Shown: piece by piece, positions 33,101 through 41,964 of the stretch
Position numbering within the stretch: the first letter of the stretch is position 1
Layout: each line of letters opens with the position of its first letter
From: Gordionus sp. m RMFG-2023
Lineage: Eukaryota; Nematomorpha; Gordioida; Chordodea; Parachordodidae
Direction: 5' to 3'
Assembly (NCBI RefSeq): GCF_954871325.1
Contig: NC_088777.1
Span: 47,531,366 to 47,595,365 of the forward strand
DNA length: 64,000 bases
Position numbers and translations under genes: made by a program
The notes under the pieces: generated by a model
What the model saw: the letters and a program-made list of their open reading frames with translations, nothing else
Told to the model about the DNA's origin: nothing
Database searches by the model: none

Positions 33101-36052
33101 TTTAGTATCAATTGATGGAAACAATCGGTCAAATATTATATGTGTATGGGTTGTCTAATCCGAATCATTCGATGTAGCATCACAAATGCTTCAAATTTTT
33201 TTTTTTTTTAAAACTTAATCCAGCTTGGACAGTTATAAAAAAATGTCTATTGATAAATATAGATGGATTTTTAAAATAATGTTTATGCCATCTTTGATGA
33301 CATAATTTTTCACTATAAAGATAACTATAATTTTTTCTCCTTTCCATAAATACGTGTCTGCATGGCAATTGCATATTTTTTTTTAAAAAAAAGGGGCAAT
33401 CACAATTATACATATCTGATTGGCAAACAAGGTTACAATTATCTTCAACATTATATTATTAATGTTTTAACTCCTTTTGAATGCATATTCCTTTAACAAT
33501 TTCCTATAATTGGCTAATGTTTGATCTCCCTCATTTATAAACGAGATTTTAATTTTTTTTTTCCATTAAATTATTGTGCTCCCTTTCAGCACTTAGCATC
33601 CTATTCTTAATTGACATAATTAAATCGGTAAGCATATTTGGAAGGGTAGAGTATTTGGTTATTTTTAAATATTTGTTAATGCCCTCTACCCTGTTATTTG
33701 TAAATTGTTAAAAGTTAAAATGATATTTTTTCCAAGCATCGGACCATTCATATTTGATTTGATGCCAGCGAGAAAAAATATTTATTTAATGATTCTAGAT
33801 TTAAATTAATTAATTTGTGATAATTTTCAAAATATATGTCAAAAGACTGTGCATCTAGCATGCTATGCAACAGATGTTTCGCATTATTAATCATATCCTT
33901 AGGTATATTTCGTGGGTAACTTCCCTATCCCAAGCTCTGGTCACATGCTTCCTACATATTCCAATTGAACATAGGGGAATGCGCCAATGTTAGCTCTACT
34001 GCCAGCTAATCTTTTATCACTAACAATGACTTTTATATCTGTCCAAACTGGATTAAGTTTTTTTAAGTGATGCTAAATCAAATGATTCAGATTTGACAAT
34101 CCATACACAAATAATATGTGATCGATTATTTCCATCAATCGCTATTAAAATGAACACAGGAATACGCCTATTATTTAACCGATACGGTTGCATCCACACA
34201 TATAATTTCAGGATATTTTGAAAAAATATATTGCATTTGATGAGTTCGATAATATATGCCAATTAGATTTCCATCTACTGTATATAACTTCATATTAGCA
34301 TCACCATCTTCCTTGACTTTATCTCTCATTGCAAATAAATCATTATCATAATTTTTTTTTGTAGGGTTAACACTTTCCTTCAAAAAATATTTTATTTTGG
34401 ATTTATTTCCTCCTTATAGATTCAACTACAAATTTATACTGTGCTTCATTAAGCTTTATTTGTCTGGGTGATAATTGAATTTTCATCTAAAATTAGATAT
34501 TATTTTTATAATCAAAAAATACATTTCATTTGTTTAAAAAAACATTATTTCATACTTTTATCTTATATATTCTATCAAAATTATCGAAATATAATTAATC
34601 TACCCTAGAACCCTATTCATATCAATCACTAAGTTAAAATATATTTATCTTAAATATAAAAACTAAATGCTTTACCATATGGATGATTGTGATTTTCATG
34701 CATATTCTTGACAAATAATTTGTTTTTCATGAATCTAAAGCAAATGATTTGTTCATGTTCTATAGAGATGTAATTGCGTAGACCTGAGGAATTTGTATGG
34801 TACATTCCATCAAATATACAAAGGAATTTTATATTTCAATATTTAAATTTTTTTCAAAAAAAGTATATTTAATTAAAATTTTTATAACGGTTTATAGCAT
34901 CTTGTAAATAGGATAAAAACATATCTTTTTCTTTCATATCTAAATAAATATTATATTAAAATTTAGGTACATTATAAAAAAAGAAGAAATGATTTAGTAA
35001 ATTGCACAGCGTATAAGTAGTACATTTTGGCTGCTTTGCATACAAGTAAATTGATATATTTAAATCTAAATCTTAAAAAAGTAAAATTATAAAAATATTA
35101 CATGGTAAAATAATTTTTTTTAACTTCCGTCAATTCTTCAAATTAAAAATTATTGGCTGAAAATTAACTTCGTTAATATATTTCTCCTTCCTAACTTTTT
35201 ATCGGCTCGGAAACTGCGTTAATTGATTTTACAATAGTAACACATGGGGGCCCTATTCAAATTTTTGAAACTTTACTAATTAAAGATTAATTTAAAAAAG
35301 ATTGTTTAGTTGGGAAGAAACTAATTAACTTTCTTGAGATTTTTAAAATATCGCCAAATGGGCGTCCGGACTAGAAAATATATAAACATAAAAAAAACCT
35401 TCTTTTCTTTACAAATATTTTAAACTTTCTTTCTATTTTTGCAGAATACAAAACATGAAAGTGATTAATGGAATTCCCGAATACAAAGGAGCTATAGTTA
35501 GTTTTTGATTTTTTTAGATTTATCCATTTTTTTGGTTTATTTTTTGAATATTCAAAAATAGTTAAGAAAGAAAAGTGTTGTGATTTCGTATTTTTACATT
35601 ATGTATATAATTTTATATAGCAAATGTCAATTAACTAATGCATGAATGTCGATTCATAGATTATATATTGTTTAGTTATATAATATCTTCTAATATTATG
35701 TTATACATGTCAAGCTTCAATTGGTTTCATTCATTTTACGTTTGTGGAAAATCAGAAAGACTTTTTTAAGATTTTTTTGTCATTATTTGTTTTCGGATAC
35801 AATAAAATATTTAGTTATTAAATTTTTCAACCTAGATTTTTTTGATTGCTATAATTGTTTATATTTTTATTTTAGGATGTAATGAGCAAAGTGATCAAAA
35901 ATGAAGGGTTATTTAGTTTGTGGAAAGGGTTTACTCCTTATTACGCCCGCGTGGGTCCTCATACCGTTTTGATGTTCGTATTCATGGAACAATTTAATCG
36001 AATGTACGCTAAATACATACTCAAGGATGATAGGAAAGTTGCCTCACTCTAA
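12149..36052 (+). CDS. SLC25A11: Mitochondrial 2-oxoglutarate/malate carrier, nine exons
   Basis: An inner-membrane antiporter of the SLC25 family that exchanges 2-oxoglutarate for malate, a limb of the malate-aspartate shuttle. Exons: 12149-12252, 12297-12358, 12405-12495, 12542-12625, 12669-12879, 29152-29239, 29495-29600, 35445-35496 and 35876-36052. Every intron is GT...AG, the phases agree, and the sum is 975 nt (324 residues; the human protein has 314). Three carrier repeats are shown by PLDLVK (44-49), PAEISLIR (141-148) and PIDMAK (242-247). The second signature has the carrier-typical loss of the final charge pattern. Each repeat ends in a glycine-rich partner motif (EGILKLYSG, EGILTLWRG, EGLFSLWKG). 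The first four introns are only 43-46 bp, whereas introns 5 (16.3 kb) and 7 (5.8 kb) are swollen by mobile elements. The oxoglutarate assignment rests on overall wording; a related dicarboxylate carrier is the alternative. Confidence 0.93.
13728..13813 (-). mobile_element. Transposon terminus, CAGTGGC type
   Basis: On the minus strand it begins CAGTGGCATAGCTAGGA at 13813, close to the CAGTGGCGTAGC end shared by many animal hAT elements and their MITEs. It runs through ttttccttagaggagg to a poly-G/poly-C tract (13745-13758). Only one end is clear. It lies in intron 5 of the carrier. Confidence 0.45.
14030..14034 (+). repeat. 5-bp target duplication AATAC, left side
   Basis: AATAC directly precedes the left LTR and recurs at 26210-26214 directly after the right LTR. 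Five base pairs is usual for Ty3/gypsy integration. Confidence 0.85.
14035..14328 (+). repeat. Left outer LTR
   Basis: 294 bp starting TGTTGCGAATTC and ending GTTATTCTACA. It is identical by eye to the right LTR at 25916-26209. TGGTGCC follows at once, as expected for a tRNA primer-binding site. Confidence 0.92.
14386..14725 (-). mobile_element. Diverged piece of a related LTR element
   Basis: This is the minus-oriented remainder of an LTR (about 14386-14610) joined to its adjoining 3' internal sequence (about 14611-14725, containing cggagaagtcacagagag). It resembles the main family but differs at many positions, so it comes from another, older or distinct, family member. It lies inside the outer LTR pair and so was carried in with the composite, probably by template switching. 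Confidence 0.7.
14726..15006 (-). repeat. Minus-oriented LTR of the inverted copy
   Basis: It matches the outer LTR in reverse complement over 281 of its 294 bp. The 13 bp that complete the LTR sequence (ATGTTATTCTACA on the minus strand) lie at the other end of the inverted copy, at 19931-19943, next to its TGGTGCC primer-site-like sequence. See the finding on a one-LTR circle. Confidence 0.85.
15427..18490 (-). CDS. pol region of the inverted copy (fossil)
   Basis: Domains in order are the aspartic protease (VDTGSKYTIIP), a Ty3/gypsy reverse transcriptase with YIDDLL, RNase H beginning TDASKCGLGAV, and integrase. The integrase has an HHCC zinc module (HEGHLGAG to CDDC), the catalytic core (IDYAGPF, TDNGTNF, QSNGQVER), and a C-terminal region with GDFVWYKL. 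The order PR-RT-RH-IN places it in Ty3/gypsy. The integrase tail lacks an obvious chromodomain. Confidence 0.85.
18480..19437 (-). CDS. gag region of the inverted copy (fossil)
   Basis: The N-terminal part has the helical capsid-like wording of gypsy Gag (FNLLQQNSSESF, LHKKCNFLDDSRLKEKLRTS). The nucleocapsid part is an asparagine/tyrosine/arginine-rich low-complexity tract in place of the usual CCHC knuckle. Confidence 0.75.
19512..19748 (-). CDS. Small leader ORF, possible RRM-like fold (inverted copy)
   Basis: 78 codons between the primer site and gag, identical to the frame in the plus copy. See the plus-copy entry for the description. Confidence 0.55.
   Translation of the reverse strand: MFAFKLLNVPHQISIYDILFELTYNTDVDFYRIDGTEDVLFEFMNLRDMINCFEFLNGKHYIYGDNDFIELICIFTKT
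19944..20921. other. Spacer between the inverted copies
   Basis: The first 450 bp are AT-rich and match neither LTR nor internal sequence. A minisatellite occupies about 20405-20790. Then 20842-20919 duplicates the reverse-transcriptase stretch at 23083-23160 and is joined directly to the leader of the plus copy. The words catgcaaagaataa at about 20814 echo the leader just after the left LTR (14337). The spacer is therefore a patchwork including element-derived pieces. Confidence 0.7.
20405..20790. repeat. Minisatellite, taggtagtcat-type units
   Basis: Irregular repeats of a unit like aggtagtcatctccatagg (variants aggtagtcacaatagataa and tcatctcaatggattaaac), about 20-45 bp apart. The order is jumbled, suggesting repeated slippage or unequal exchange. 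It lies at the loop of the inverted copies. Confidence 0.75.
21093..21329 (+). CDS. Small leader ORF, possible RRM-like fold (plus copy)
   Basis: A 78-codon open frame begins about 170 bp into the leader, before gag. No named family is recognised. Its pattern suggests an RNA-recognition-motif-like alpha/beta fold: a first strand AFKLLNVPHQIS resembles RNP2, a helix YDILFELTY follows, then strands around VDFYRID and DVLFEFMN (RNP1-like position), a helix RDMINCFEFLNG and a last strand IELICIF. If real it could supply the RNA-binding activity that the gag lacks as a zinc knuckle. This fold is a guess from pattern only. Confidence 0.5.
   Translation: MFAFKLLNVPHQISIYDILFELTYNTDVDFYRIDGTEDVLFEFMNLRDMINCFEFLNGKHYIYGDNDFIELICIFTKT
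21404..22432 (+). CDS. gag region of the plus copy (fossil)
   Basis: Begins MEIKQEFTHKIPKLVG. A capsid-like helical half is followed by a low-complexity tract dominated by Asn, Tyr and Arg, with no CxxC...HxxxxC knuckle. It runs directly into the start of pol. Confidence 0.8.
   Translation: MEIKQEFTHKIPKLVGPLTEIYLDRILNYFSTSTLSDSIKINTLLNNLSDEVFDDIKAICSDTDILDLKIVIKKLTYLLPALNLNTLINKFNLLQQNSSESFMLWYIRVSKLHKKCNFLDDSRLKEKLRTSTLNDKIKYKFSKNFDLTLNQMVELGVKLDSSNIKSEDNDISYINNDKKSDKDKNFCSRNDNNFRNNFRNNYYNRYRNGNYNSNFRYNYGNNNSRYHDNYNNYNYNNYRYNNNNNQSNYGRNNTWYDNNQRKQINTVTEIVTITNLIITIQIIIEVIIIIRESKYNITTTQIIIEVIIIIREIKYNITTTQIIIEVATKITESKYNTIMITT
22429..25495 (+). CDS. pol region of the plus copy (fossil)
   Basis: Protease DTGS lies near 22590, the reverse-transcriptase box YIDDLL near 23440, RNase H TDASKCG near 23870, and integrase zinc module residues from HEGHLG (about 24505) to CDDC (about 24602). 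The core aspartates and glutamate lie near 24690 (IDYAG), 24852 (TDNGTNF) and 24948 (QSNGQVER). The integrase C-terminal part (GDFVWYKL, then RRHLDQIR) lies at about 25190-25330. It is typical Ty3/gypsy order. There is no env. Confidence 0.88.
25916..26209 (+). repeat. Right outer LTR
   Basis: 294 bp, TGTTGC...CTACA, preceded by the purine tract agaagagggagaa and followed by the AATAC duplication at 26210-26214. Identical by eye to the left LTR. Confidence 0.92.
26215..29151. other. Remainder of carrier intron 5
   Basis: AT-rich intron with a TA-rich microsatellite around 26520-26570, small GC-richer patches at about 27145-27245 and 27310-27400 that may be old repeat remnants, and a G run near 29045. 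No exon, gene or transposon end was identified. Confidence 0.5.
29601..30156. other. Start of carrier intron 7
   Basis: AT-rich intron sequence with nothing recognised before the MITE. Confidence 0.4.
30157..30380. mobile_element. hAT-like MITE (TAGTGTTG family), copy 2
   Basis: 224 bp from TAGTGTTGTTAGACGGCC to GCCGTTTAACAACACTA, with the gagccgatttttaaaa / tttttaaaaatcggc inner inverted pair. It is one of the better preserved copies. The flanks GCCCAGAG and GGGCCTAT do not match, so its duplication is lost or its ends are slightly misplaced. Confidence 0.8.
30381..32480. other. Middle of carrier intron 7
   Basis: AT-rich; a GC-rich repeat patch at about 30600-30640 (gggccgggc...gggctgggcc). 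No coding or structural RNA evidence. Confidence 0.4.
32935..33175 (+). pseudogene. Inverted duplicate of the MULE transposase N-terminal part
   Basis: Reads LYTVDGNLIGIYYRTHKIQY and then, after frame damage, a degraded version of the catalytic stretch (cgtgtggacgcaacg equivalents near 33060) with stops. It is the mirror of 34040-34380. Confidence 0.7.
33180..34400 (-). pseudogene. MULE transposase with SWIM zinc finger, broken
   Basis: Related to the MULE/ZSWIM1-ZSWIM3 group. From the N-terminus it reads LYTVDGNLIGIYYRTHQMQY, KYPEIICVDAT (first catalytic aspartate), YRLNNRRIPVFILIAIDGN, W..IKVIVSDKRL (second aspartate region), TNNRVEGINKYLK, and the SWIM zinc finger CDCPFFLKKNMQLPCRHVF (pattern CxC...CxH). 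Several stops and frame changes separate these blocks, so the gene is dead. The first block is duplicated in inverted form in the left arm. DNA-transposon transposases of this type cut and paste DNA and often generate 8-10 bp duplications. Confidence 0.8.
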
Positions 36053-36089
36053 AAACAACACATTATATACTCTTCCCTAAATGCTGTTT

Positions 36090-36095
36090 AATAAA
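36090..36095 (+). terminator. Poly(A) signal of the carrier gene
   Basis: AATAAA 38 bp after the carrier stop codon, at a sensible distance for cleavage just downstream. Confidence 0.7.
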
Positions 36096-36194
36096 CAATT
36101 TTTTTTATAAGGCTAAATAGTCAATTATTAATAATCTCATTTATATGATTTTAATATTATACCAAATCAACATATATATTTTTTTAGAGATATT

Positions 36195-36540
36195 TTGTTT
36201 TGCATTTGATAATTACTACAAAATTTCATGTATTTTAAATGATGTTTTGTGATTTTTTAAAAAAATATATATTAAATAAACCATACATCATTTGACTAAT
36301 TTATGTAAAATCGATATTTTTTTTTTATTAATTTAGAAAATTTGAAAAATTATAAGGTATTTAAATAATTTGTTTTGCATTGATAATTACTACAAAACTT
36401 TATGTATTTTAAATGTTTTGTGATTTTTTTAAAAAAAATATATTAATTAACCATACATCATTTGACTAATCTATGTATAAACGACATTTTTTTTATTAAT
36501 TAATTTAGAAAATTTGAAAAATTACAAGTTATTTTATTAT
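36195..36540. repeat. Direct tandem duplication, about 174 bp period
   Basis: The stretch beginning tttgttttgcatttgataat near 36195 recurs near 36369. Both contain accatacatcatttgactaat and end in gaaaatttgaaaaatta. It lies in the convergent intergenic gap just past the carrier 3' end. Confidence 0.75.
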
Positions 36541-36857
36541 GTAAAATATTTTTTTTTTCCTTGTTTTTTTTAACAAAAATATATAAAATATAAATGCAAA
36601 TAAGTGTAATTTTTCATTGAATATTATTATTTCAAAGTCATAACTTCTCTTATATATAATTTATACAATTCTAAATAAAGAAGAAAAAAAATATAATAAA
36701 AATGACGGATTTTTTTGTTTATAAACATTTTACATTTTTGATAATGAATATAAATATTATTTTTATATATATATTTTCAAGCGACATTACATTTTTATTC
36801 AAAGTTAAGGATATTTTTGTTTGCGATAAATTAGTAATTTATAAAGAAATATTATTA

Positions 36858-37066
36858 GTATGATAAACGGCTCGTTCCTATTTTTTTAAAAATGGCCAAC
36901 CCCAATATTTTATCCGGAAAAATATTGAGCAAGGCCTGAAGATTTTGATCTGCCATGGCACAAATGTTCGGACATCTATCCGCAAAATCTCGAGGCAATA
37001 ATGTTTTTTGGCTAAAATATTGAGTTTGCCATTTTTAAGAAATCGGTTTCAAATCGAGTCGTTTAG
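36858..37066. mobile_element. hAT-like MITE (TAGTGTTG family), copy 3
   Basis: Left end gataaacggctcgttcc, right end aaatcgagtcgtttag, with inner tcaatatttt-type inverted pairs and the central ggcctgaagattttg word shared by other copies. It starts 115 bp beyond the stop of the coiled-coil gene, so it probably lies in or near that gene's 3' UTR. Confidence 0.75.
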
Positions 37067-37180
37067 AAAAAAAAACAATAGATAAGTTATATTATTTATA
37101 ATAAGCACATTCATGATTAAAGAACTTGAAAAACGGTTAAATTATGGTACACATATTTTTATCATGAGAAAGAAAAATAA

Positions 37181-40100
37181 TCATTGCACATTAATCATTC
37201 CCAGAATTTTCATGATCCTGTAGTCGATAAAACTCGCAAATAGCGTCGAAAGAACGTGGTGGTCAGAAAATAAATCGTCTAGTCTATTCGCAACATTGAC
37301 ATCGCTATTCGCGCCACGACCAATTTTTTTAAAAATAGCTGGAATCGTATTTGATTCCTCGTATCTCCCTCTCGTGGAATCGTGCGCTCGCAATAGCCTA
37401 TCCTTTTCCGTTTGAATTTTATGTCTGCAAGACAAGTATAGGAAAGACGTGGAAATGGAATCGGATAAAACACTTCTGGCTAAATCGGACGCACAATTTT
37501 CGATCAATTTTATATTGTTGTTCGTGTCGAGGTCCGTTTCCATCAATTTTCCTCGGTAGCTTCTAAACGTGGCTCTATAGATAGCTTCATTGACCATAGT
37601 TCTGGAGAGGTGACAGGCGAAGAGGGTCAATCGAAACGCGTTTGGTAACCTTTTCGGGAATGTTTCTGTGGGTTCGCCCGAGTACAATGAAAGTTCCTTG
37701 TAAATAATTTCGTGAAACCTGTTGAGCTCTGACAAAGTATCGTTCTGATTGGTCCCATTTATCGCGTGTTTAGTTATAACGTTGATTTCGTTTAAGGTTC
37801 GTAACAGCTTGGGCATAAATTTGTCCCTTGGCTTCAATTCTCTCAAATTGACGTATAAGTGATATAAATTTGGGAGCTTATTGTTGGGTTTTAGCGAATT
37901 TCGAATATCGTCCAAAGATGGATTTCCTTTGAAGAGGATTAAAAAAACGTCTAAACTTACCATAAACTCTAATAACCCGATAATTATTTCTTCCTTGAGT
38001 TGTTTACTTTGATCAAAATTTTCGTTTAATTTGCAATGGTAATGCTTATCGTCGGCTTTGCTCAAGGAATAATAATGTTTAAAATGGACGCCCAATTTAT
38101 CGCATTTGTCCTGCAAATATTGGCAAAAATTACCCAACTCATTTAACGTCGTGCCAGGTGAAGCACACGCTTCGTTTTTCACAAGCGGCACAGTATACTC
38201 ATCGCAATGCGCAGATATAGCATTGTCAAGGATAGCGTTTCTATTTTCCAGTTTGTCGTACTCGGGCTCACCTTTACATAATTCTTTTTGCGGGAAAGGC
38301 AAGGGTATCTTACATTTTTTGAAATTAAAGGAATTGATTTTGACGTTGGAAGATGGTGAGTTGAGCGGTATGTCGTTGTATTGATGATTGCAAGTAGTCC
38401 TCAAGATTTCTTCGGCTTCCTTGAGTTTAGCGATTAGGGTATCTCGCTTTTCGGAAGATATTTGAATGCTGTTTTCAGAATGGGCTGATGTTTCCACGGA
38501 GGAATGCTTATCATTCGTATAAATATGCCCACCATTTTCGAACTGATGTTCGTTGGAAAATAATTTGTTCTTTTTCTGGTAGGGCAAGAGGGAGATATCT
38601 ATTATTAAACCCCTGATCTTGGTTAGGGTCATAGAGGAAGAATTCCAATAAAACTTGGCACGATTTCGCGTATCATCGTAGACCAGTTCGCATCTACGGA
38701 GAGCGCCTTGGAGAGCCTCTATCCGCGAATTAGCATCGCTCAAAGATTGAGCCAGTTGAGAAACCTTATGATCATCCTCCTTATCCAAATCCCCTGATTT
38801 TTTGAAAGTGACAAAATCTTCCGTGTTAGGAGTTTTAGGGGCAGCATCAATTTCGTTGGATAATAAAAGGAGCCGTTCATTTAGGCCTTCGTTCTCCTTT
38901 TCCCTAGCCATCAAAGTTGCAGACAGTTCGTTTAATGAAGCCTTGGTGCGCTCGAAGTCTTCCTTGAGTTTCTTGTATTTGTGTTTCTCCTTGGAAAGTT
39001 CTTTCTTATTTGTCTTAGTGTCTTCAGTCTTGCCATTGGTCACGTGTTCCCCGGAATTGCCTAATTTACATAAAAAAAATTGGTAACTATACATATTTTT
39101 AAAATCTATATTGCTTCCACCCCTCCCACACCCTTCGTTCATTTAGACATTTATACCGACCGTCGTATAATTATTGAAACCTTTAATCAGTTTAGTCGAA
39201 TCTTGATCCTTCATTTGATCTTTCAGAATTTTTATTTGAAGGGTATTGAAATCGGCGAGTTCGTTTACTTCCAGCATTTTAAATTTGTAATACTTGACTT
39301 CTTCTTGAAGTTTCTCGATCAGCTGTTTATCATTCTGATGAATATAAATTAGGTTTACGTTTTAAAAAATGAATGAATAAGATAGGAAGAGGTTAAATTA
39401 CTAGGTGATGGTTATCGAATCCATTTTGCATTTCGGAGGGTGTAATAGTTTCATCTTGTAATAAATCGTTGTTGCTCTTTCCTTGATTGTTAATCCGATT
39501 TTTAAAGTTTTTCAATATAGAACTAAAGGGTTCTTTAGAATTGGCGTGTATCAAATCCTGATTTACGTGGGACAGGAAGTTTATAGATGACGTCTTTGAA
39601 ACTTTTCCAATATTTTCGAAGTCTTTTATTGGAAAAAAAAATGATGAAACAATTTATAATGGCCATAACTGGGAAGCCCGCCTAGCAGATAGAAAAAGTT
39701 TCCAGACTGGCATGGTTAACTTATTATTACACACCAGGCCTCACAACTTGTACCGGGCCGGGCAATATATTACGGACCGAGCCCGAAAAAAGTTCGCAGG
39801 ATAACTAATGACTAGAGATAGCAATTGATATATTTAGTCAGGCGAAATATTTAGTAAAAATCTACGCTTAAAAGTTGCACCTATTTCCTCTATATGAGGA
39901 ATTATGATTGCGTAAAATTTTTTTTATCATCATGGCATCTCTGGTTAGGGTTCGCAAGATAGGTTCGATGATTGGATGAGTTTTTTCGTCTAAAACCATA
40001 TAAACGGGGTTAGATAGGGCTAGGAACCAATATTAAAAAACCCAAGATTAACGAAATATTGTTCTTGGGTTTTAAATATAGATATTGGTTAAAATAGTAT

Positions 40101-41964
40101 TTTCTATTTCTTGTATAATATTGGTGTTGGTTTAAATTCACATTTATTGATTATAAGAATAGAATACCCGCAATTTGAAGTTTTAAAATAAACATGAAAA
40201 AAAAATGAAATAGCATTACTGTTAAAAAACGGGGCTGAGAATCAACTCTCAAAATTTTACTAAATCCAAATTCTTTTTTTAAACTAGGAAATTAAGTGAT
40301 GTGAACAGGCGAGTAGACAGAAATTCTCTACTAACGGGAATGGGAGTGGGGATTTTTTTTATATTGAAATGATTATTATTGGAGCATTAAAAATTTATTA
40401 GAACTAATCATAATATACAATTTATTCGAACCAATCATATTTAAAAATATGTTAATTTCTAACACAGATATTAAAATATTAGAAAAATACAGATTATTAA
40501 AAACGAATATAATAACGGTTAAAAAAATATTATAGCTATACAAATCGGTATGTAAATCACAATAAAATATAAAATAAAACATTCTATAGATTTTAAAGGT
40601 TAGTCAAAATATCGTTCATAAATGAAAATTTAATCATCTTTGCGATTGGTTCAATTTTTTAATAATTTGTTTTGTGTTAGGGTCGGGGATTAGATCTTGA
40701 CGAGTAAAGCTAGTCTATTCAATCAATATTAAGATGCCATACTTTTGATATTGGTTTTTATTCTCTGTAATGAAGAAAAGGATCGTTTTCAGTATCATCA
40801 TCATTATCTATAATTACTAACACTAATTGTTCTTTATGATATCAGTATCATCGTCATTATCTATAATTACTAACACTAATTGTGCATTATGATATATTTA
40901 AATGATTAGATAATAATAATAATTGATATGTAAAAAAATTTATTCATTCCACAATAAAAATAAACTTATACAATTATACACCAATATTGATATTACAGTA
41001 TAAAAAAGTAAGTATTTGTACAAAAGAAATATGGATGTAAAAAGTTTAAGCAATTAAAAGAAAGTAAATAAAAAATATACCGCGATATAATGATCCATGA
41101 AAAAAAAACAAATATTTATATATATTTATCTATTTTTAATATTAGTATTGGTTTATATTGTATTTAATATATCAAACCAATATATTTCGGTAATTGTATT
41201 GATTTTAATATTTAATTTATATTGGTATATATTGGTATTGTAAATCAAGAATATATTGGTATTAGTCGCACGCCTAGGTTAGAATAAGGTTAACATATGT
41301 GTTAGCGTTACTTTTATAAATGTATTTATTTTTTTTTAAAAAAAAAGGAACGTGCGATCGTAGATTTTTACCTAACATCACCTGACTAAATCAATTATAT
41401 AAAATTTGCCTAGGACTGATGCATCTATTTAATGTGTATCATATCATTATAAATCAGCTGGTTACACTCCATTTTTAGTTCCCCGTGTAAAATAGTTTAT
41501 ACTAAAATTTAACATAAAAACAAAATTCCGTCACGGTAATACCAAAATGGCGTGCTAACTTAGTTTATTTCTATTCAAAAAACGCTTCAAATCTCATTTT
41601 AAGGAATAAATTGTCAGTCAAGATTGGCCTAAATATAACAATTCCTATCTCTTAGTCACGGCCATTTACAAAAAAAAAATCGCAAATGATTTGAAAAATT
41701 TTTTAAAAAAATTTAAATGCCATTTTACCTTTTGAAGGATCCGTAGACTCATTGTTCATTCCGTTATTAATGCTCTTGATTTCTTTCCTCAAATCTTCGT
41801 TCTCACTTTTAGTTCTGTATAAACGAGATCTAGTTCTTTCAAGCTGAGCTTGTAGATATTCCACCTTGCAAAAAAAAGGATAGATGATTGAATTTTAAAA
41901 AGGAACAAAAAAAATTTACTTCCGCTTTCAATTTATCAGCTTGCATAGCCGATTCCGCATTCAT
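37181..41964 (-). CDS. Coiled-coil protein of unknown identity, five exons
   Basis: Exons on the minus strand: 41964-41920, 41864-41729, 39622-39402, 39334-39157 and 39060-37181. All junctions are GT/AG with consistent phase (total 2460 nt, 819 residues). I chose ATG 41964 because no AG acceptor occurs for about 100 bp upstream. The first half is rich in coiled coil: residues about 10-45 (VEYLQAQLERTRSRL), 135-175 (LIEKLQEEVKYYKFKM) and 205-265 (KYKKLKEDFERTKASL, then LMAREKENEGLNERLLLL), followed by LSDANSRIEALQGALRRCEL. The C-terminal third is a helical, Leu/Phe-rich globular region (for example RLTLFACHLSRTMVNEAIYR) with no family I can name. A faint resemblance in layout to PPP1R21 is too weak to assert. 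There is no signal peptide or membrane segment, so it is probably cytoplasmic and scaffold-like. The first intron is only 55 bp. Confidence 0.82.
40785..40900. repeat. Short direct duplication, about 59 bp
   Basis: tatctataattactaacac and its surroundings occur twice (about 40805 and 40858), each followed by taattgt and a gatatcagtatcatc- or gatatatt-type stretch. It lies in intron 2 of the coiled-coil gene. The remainder of that intron (39623-41728) is AT-rich, with a GC-rich repeat patch at about 39660-39810. Confidence 0.6.

Larger units (their letters stand above)
32487..35218. mobile_element. Palindromic MULE-like DNA transposon
   Basis: Long, imperfect inverted arms. The left arm is about 32487-33175 and the right arm about 34040-35218, bounded by acgcattttccgag on the left and the reverse complement of acgcagtttccgag on the right. 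Paired blocks include gagaaatatattaacgaag, caaagcagccaaattt-like, ctacgcaattacat-like, and the start of the transposase itself. About 860 bp in the centre are unpaired and hold the transposase C-terminal half. MULEs often have long terminal inverted repeats, but here the arms reach into the gene. I could not identify a flanking duplication. It lies inside intron 7 of the carrier. Confidence 0.75.

Noticed and set aside
37279-39352. Several plus- and minus-strand open frames overlapping the coiled-coil gene
   Set aside because: Antisense or alternative-frame shadows of the long last exon.
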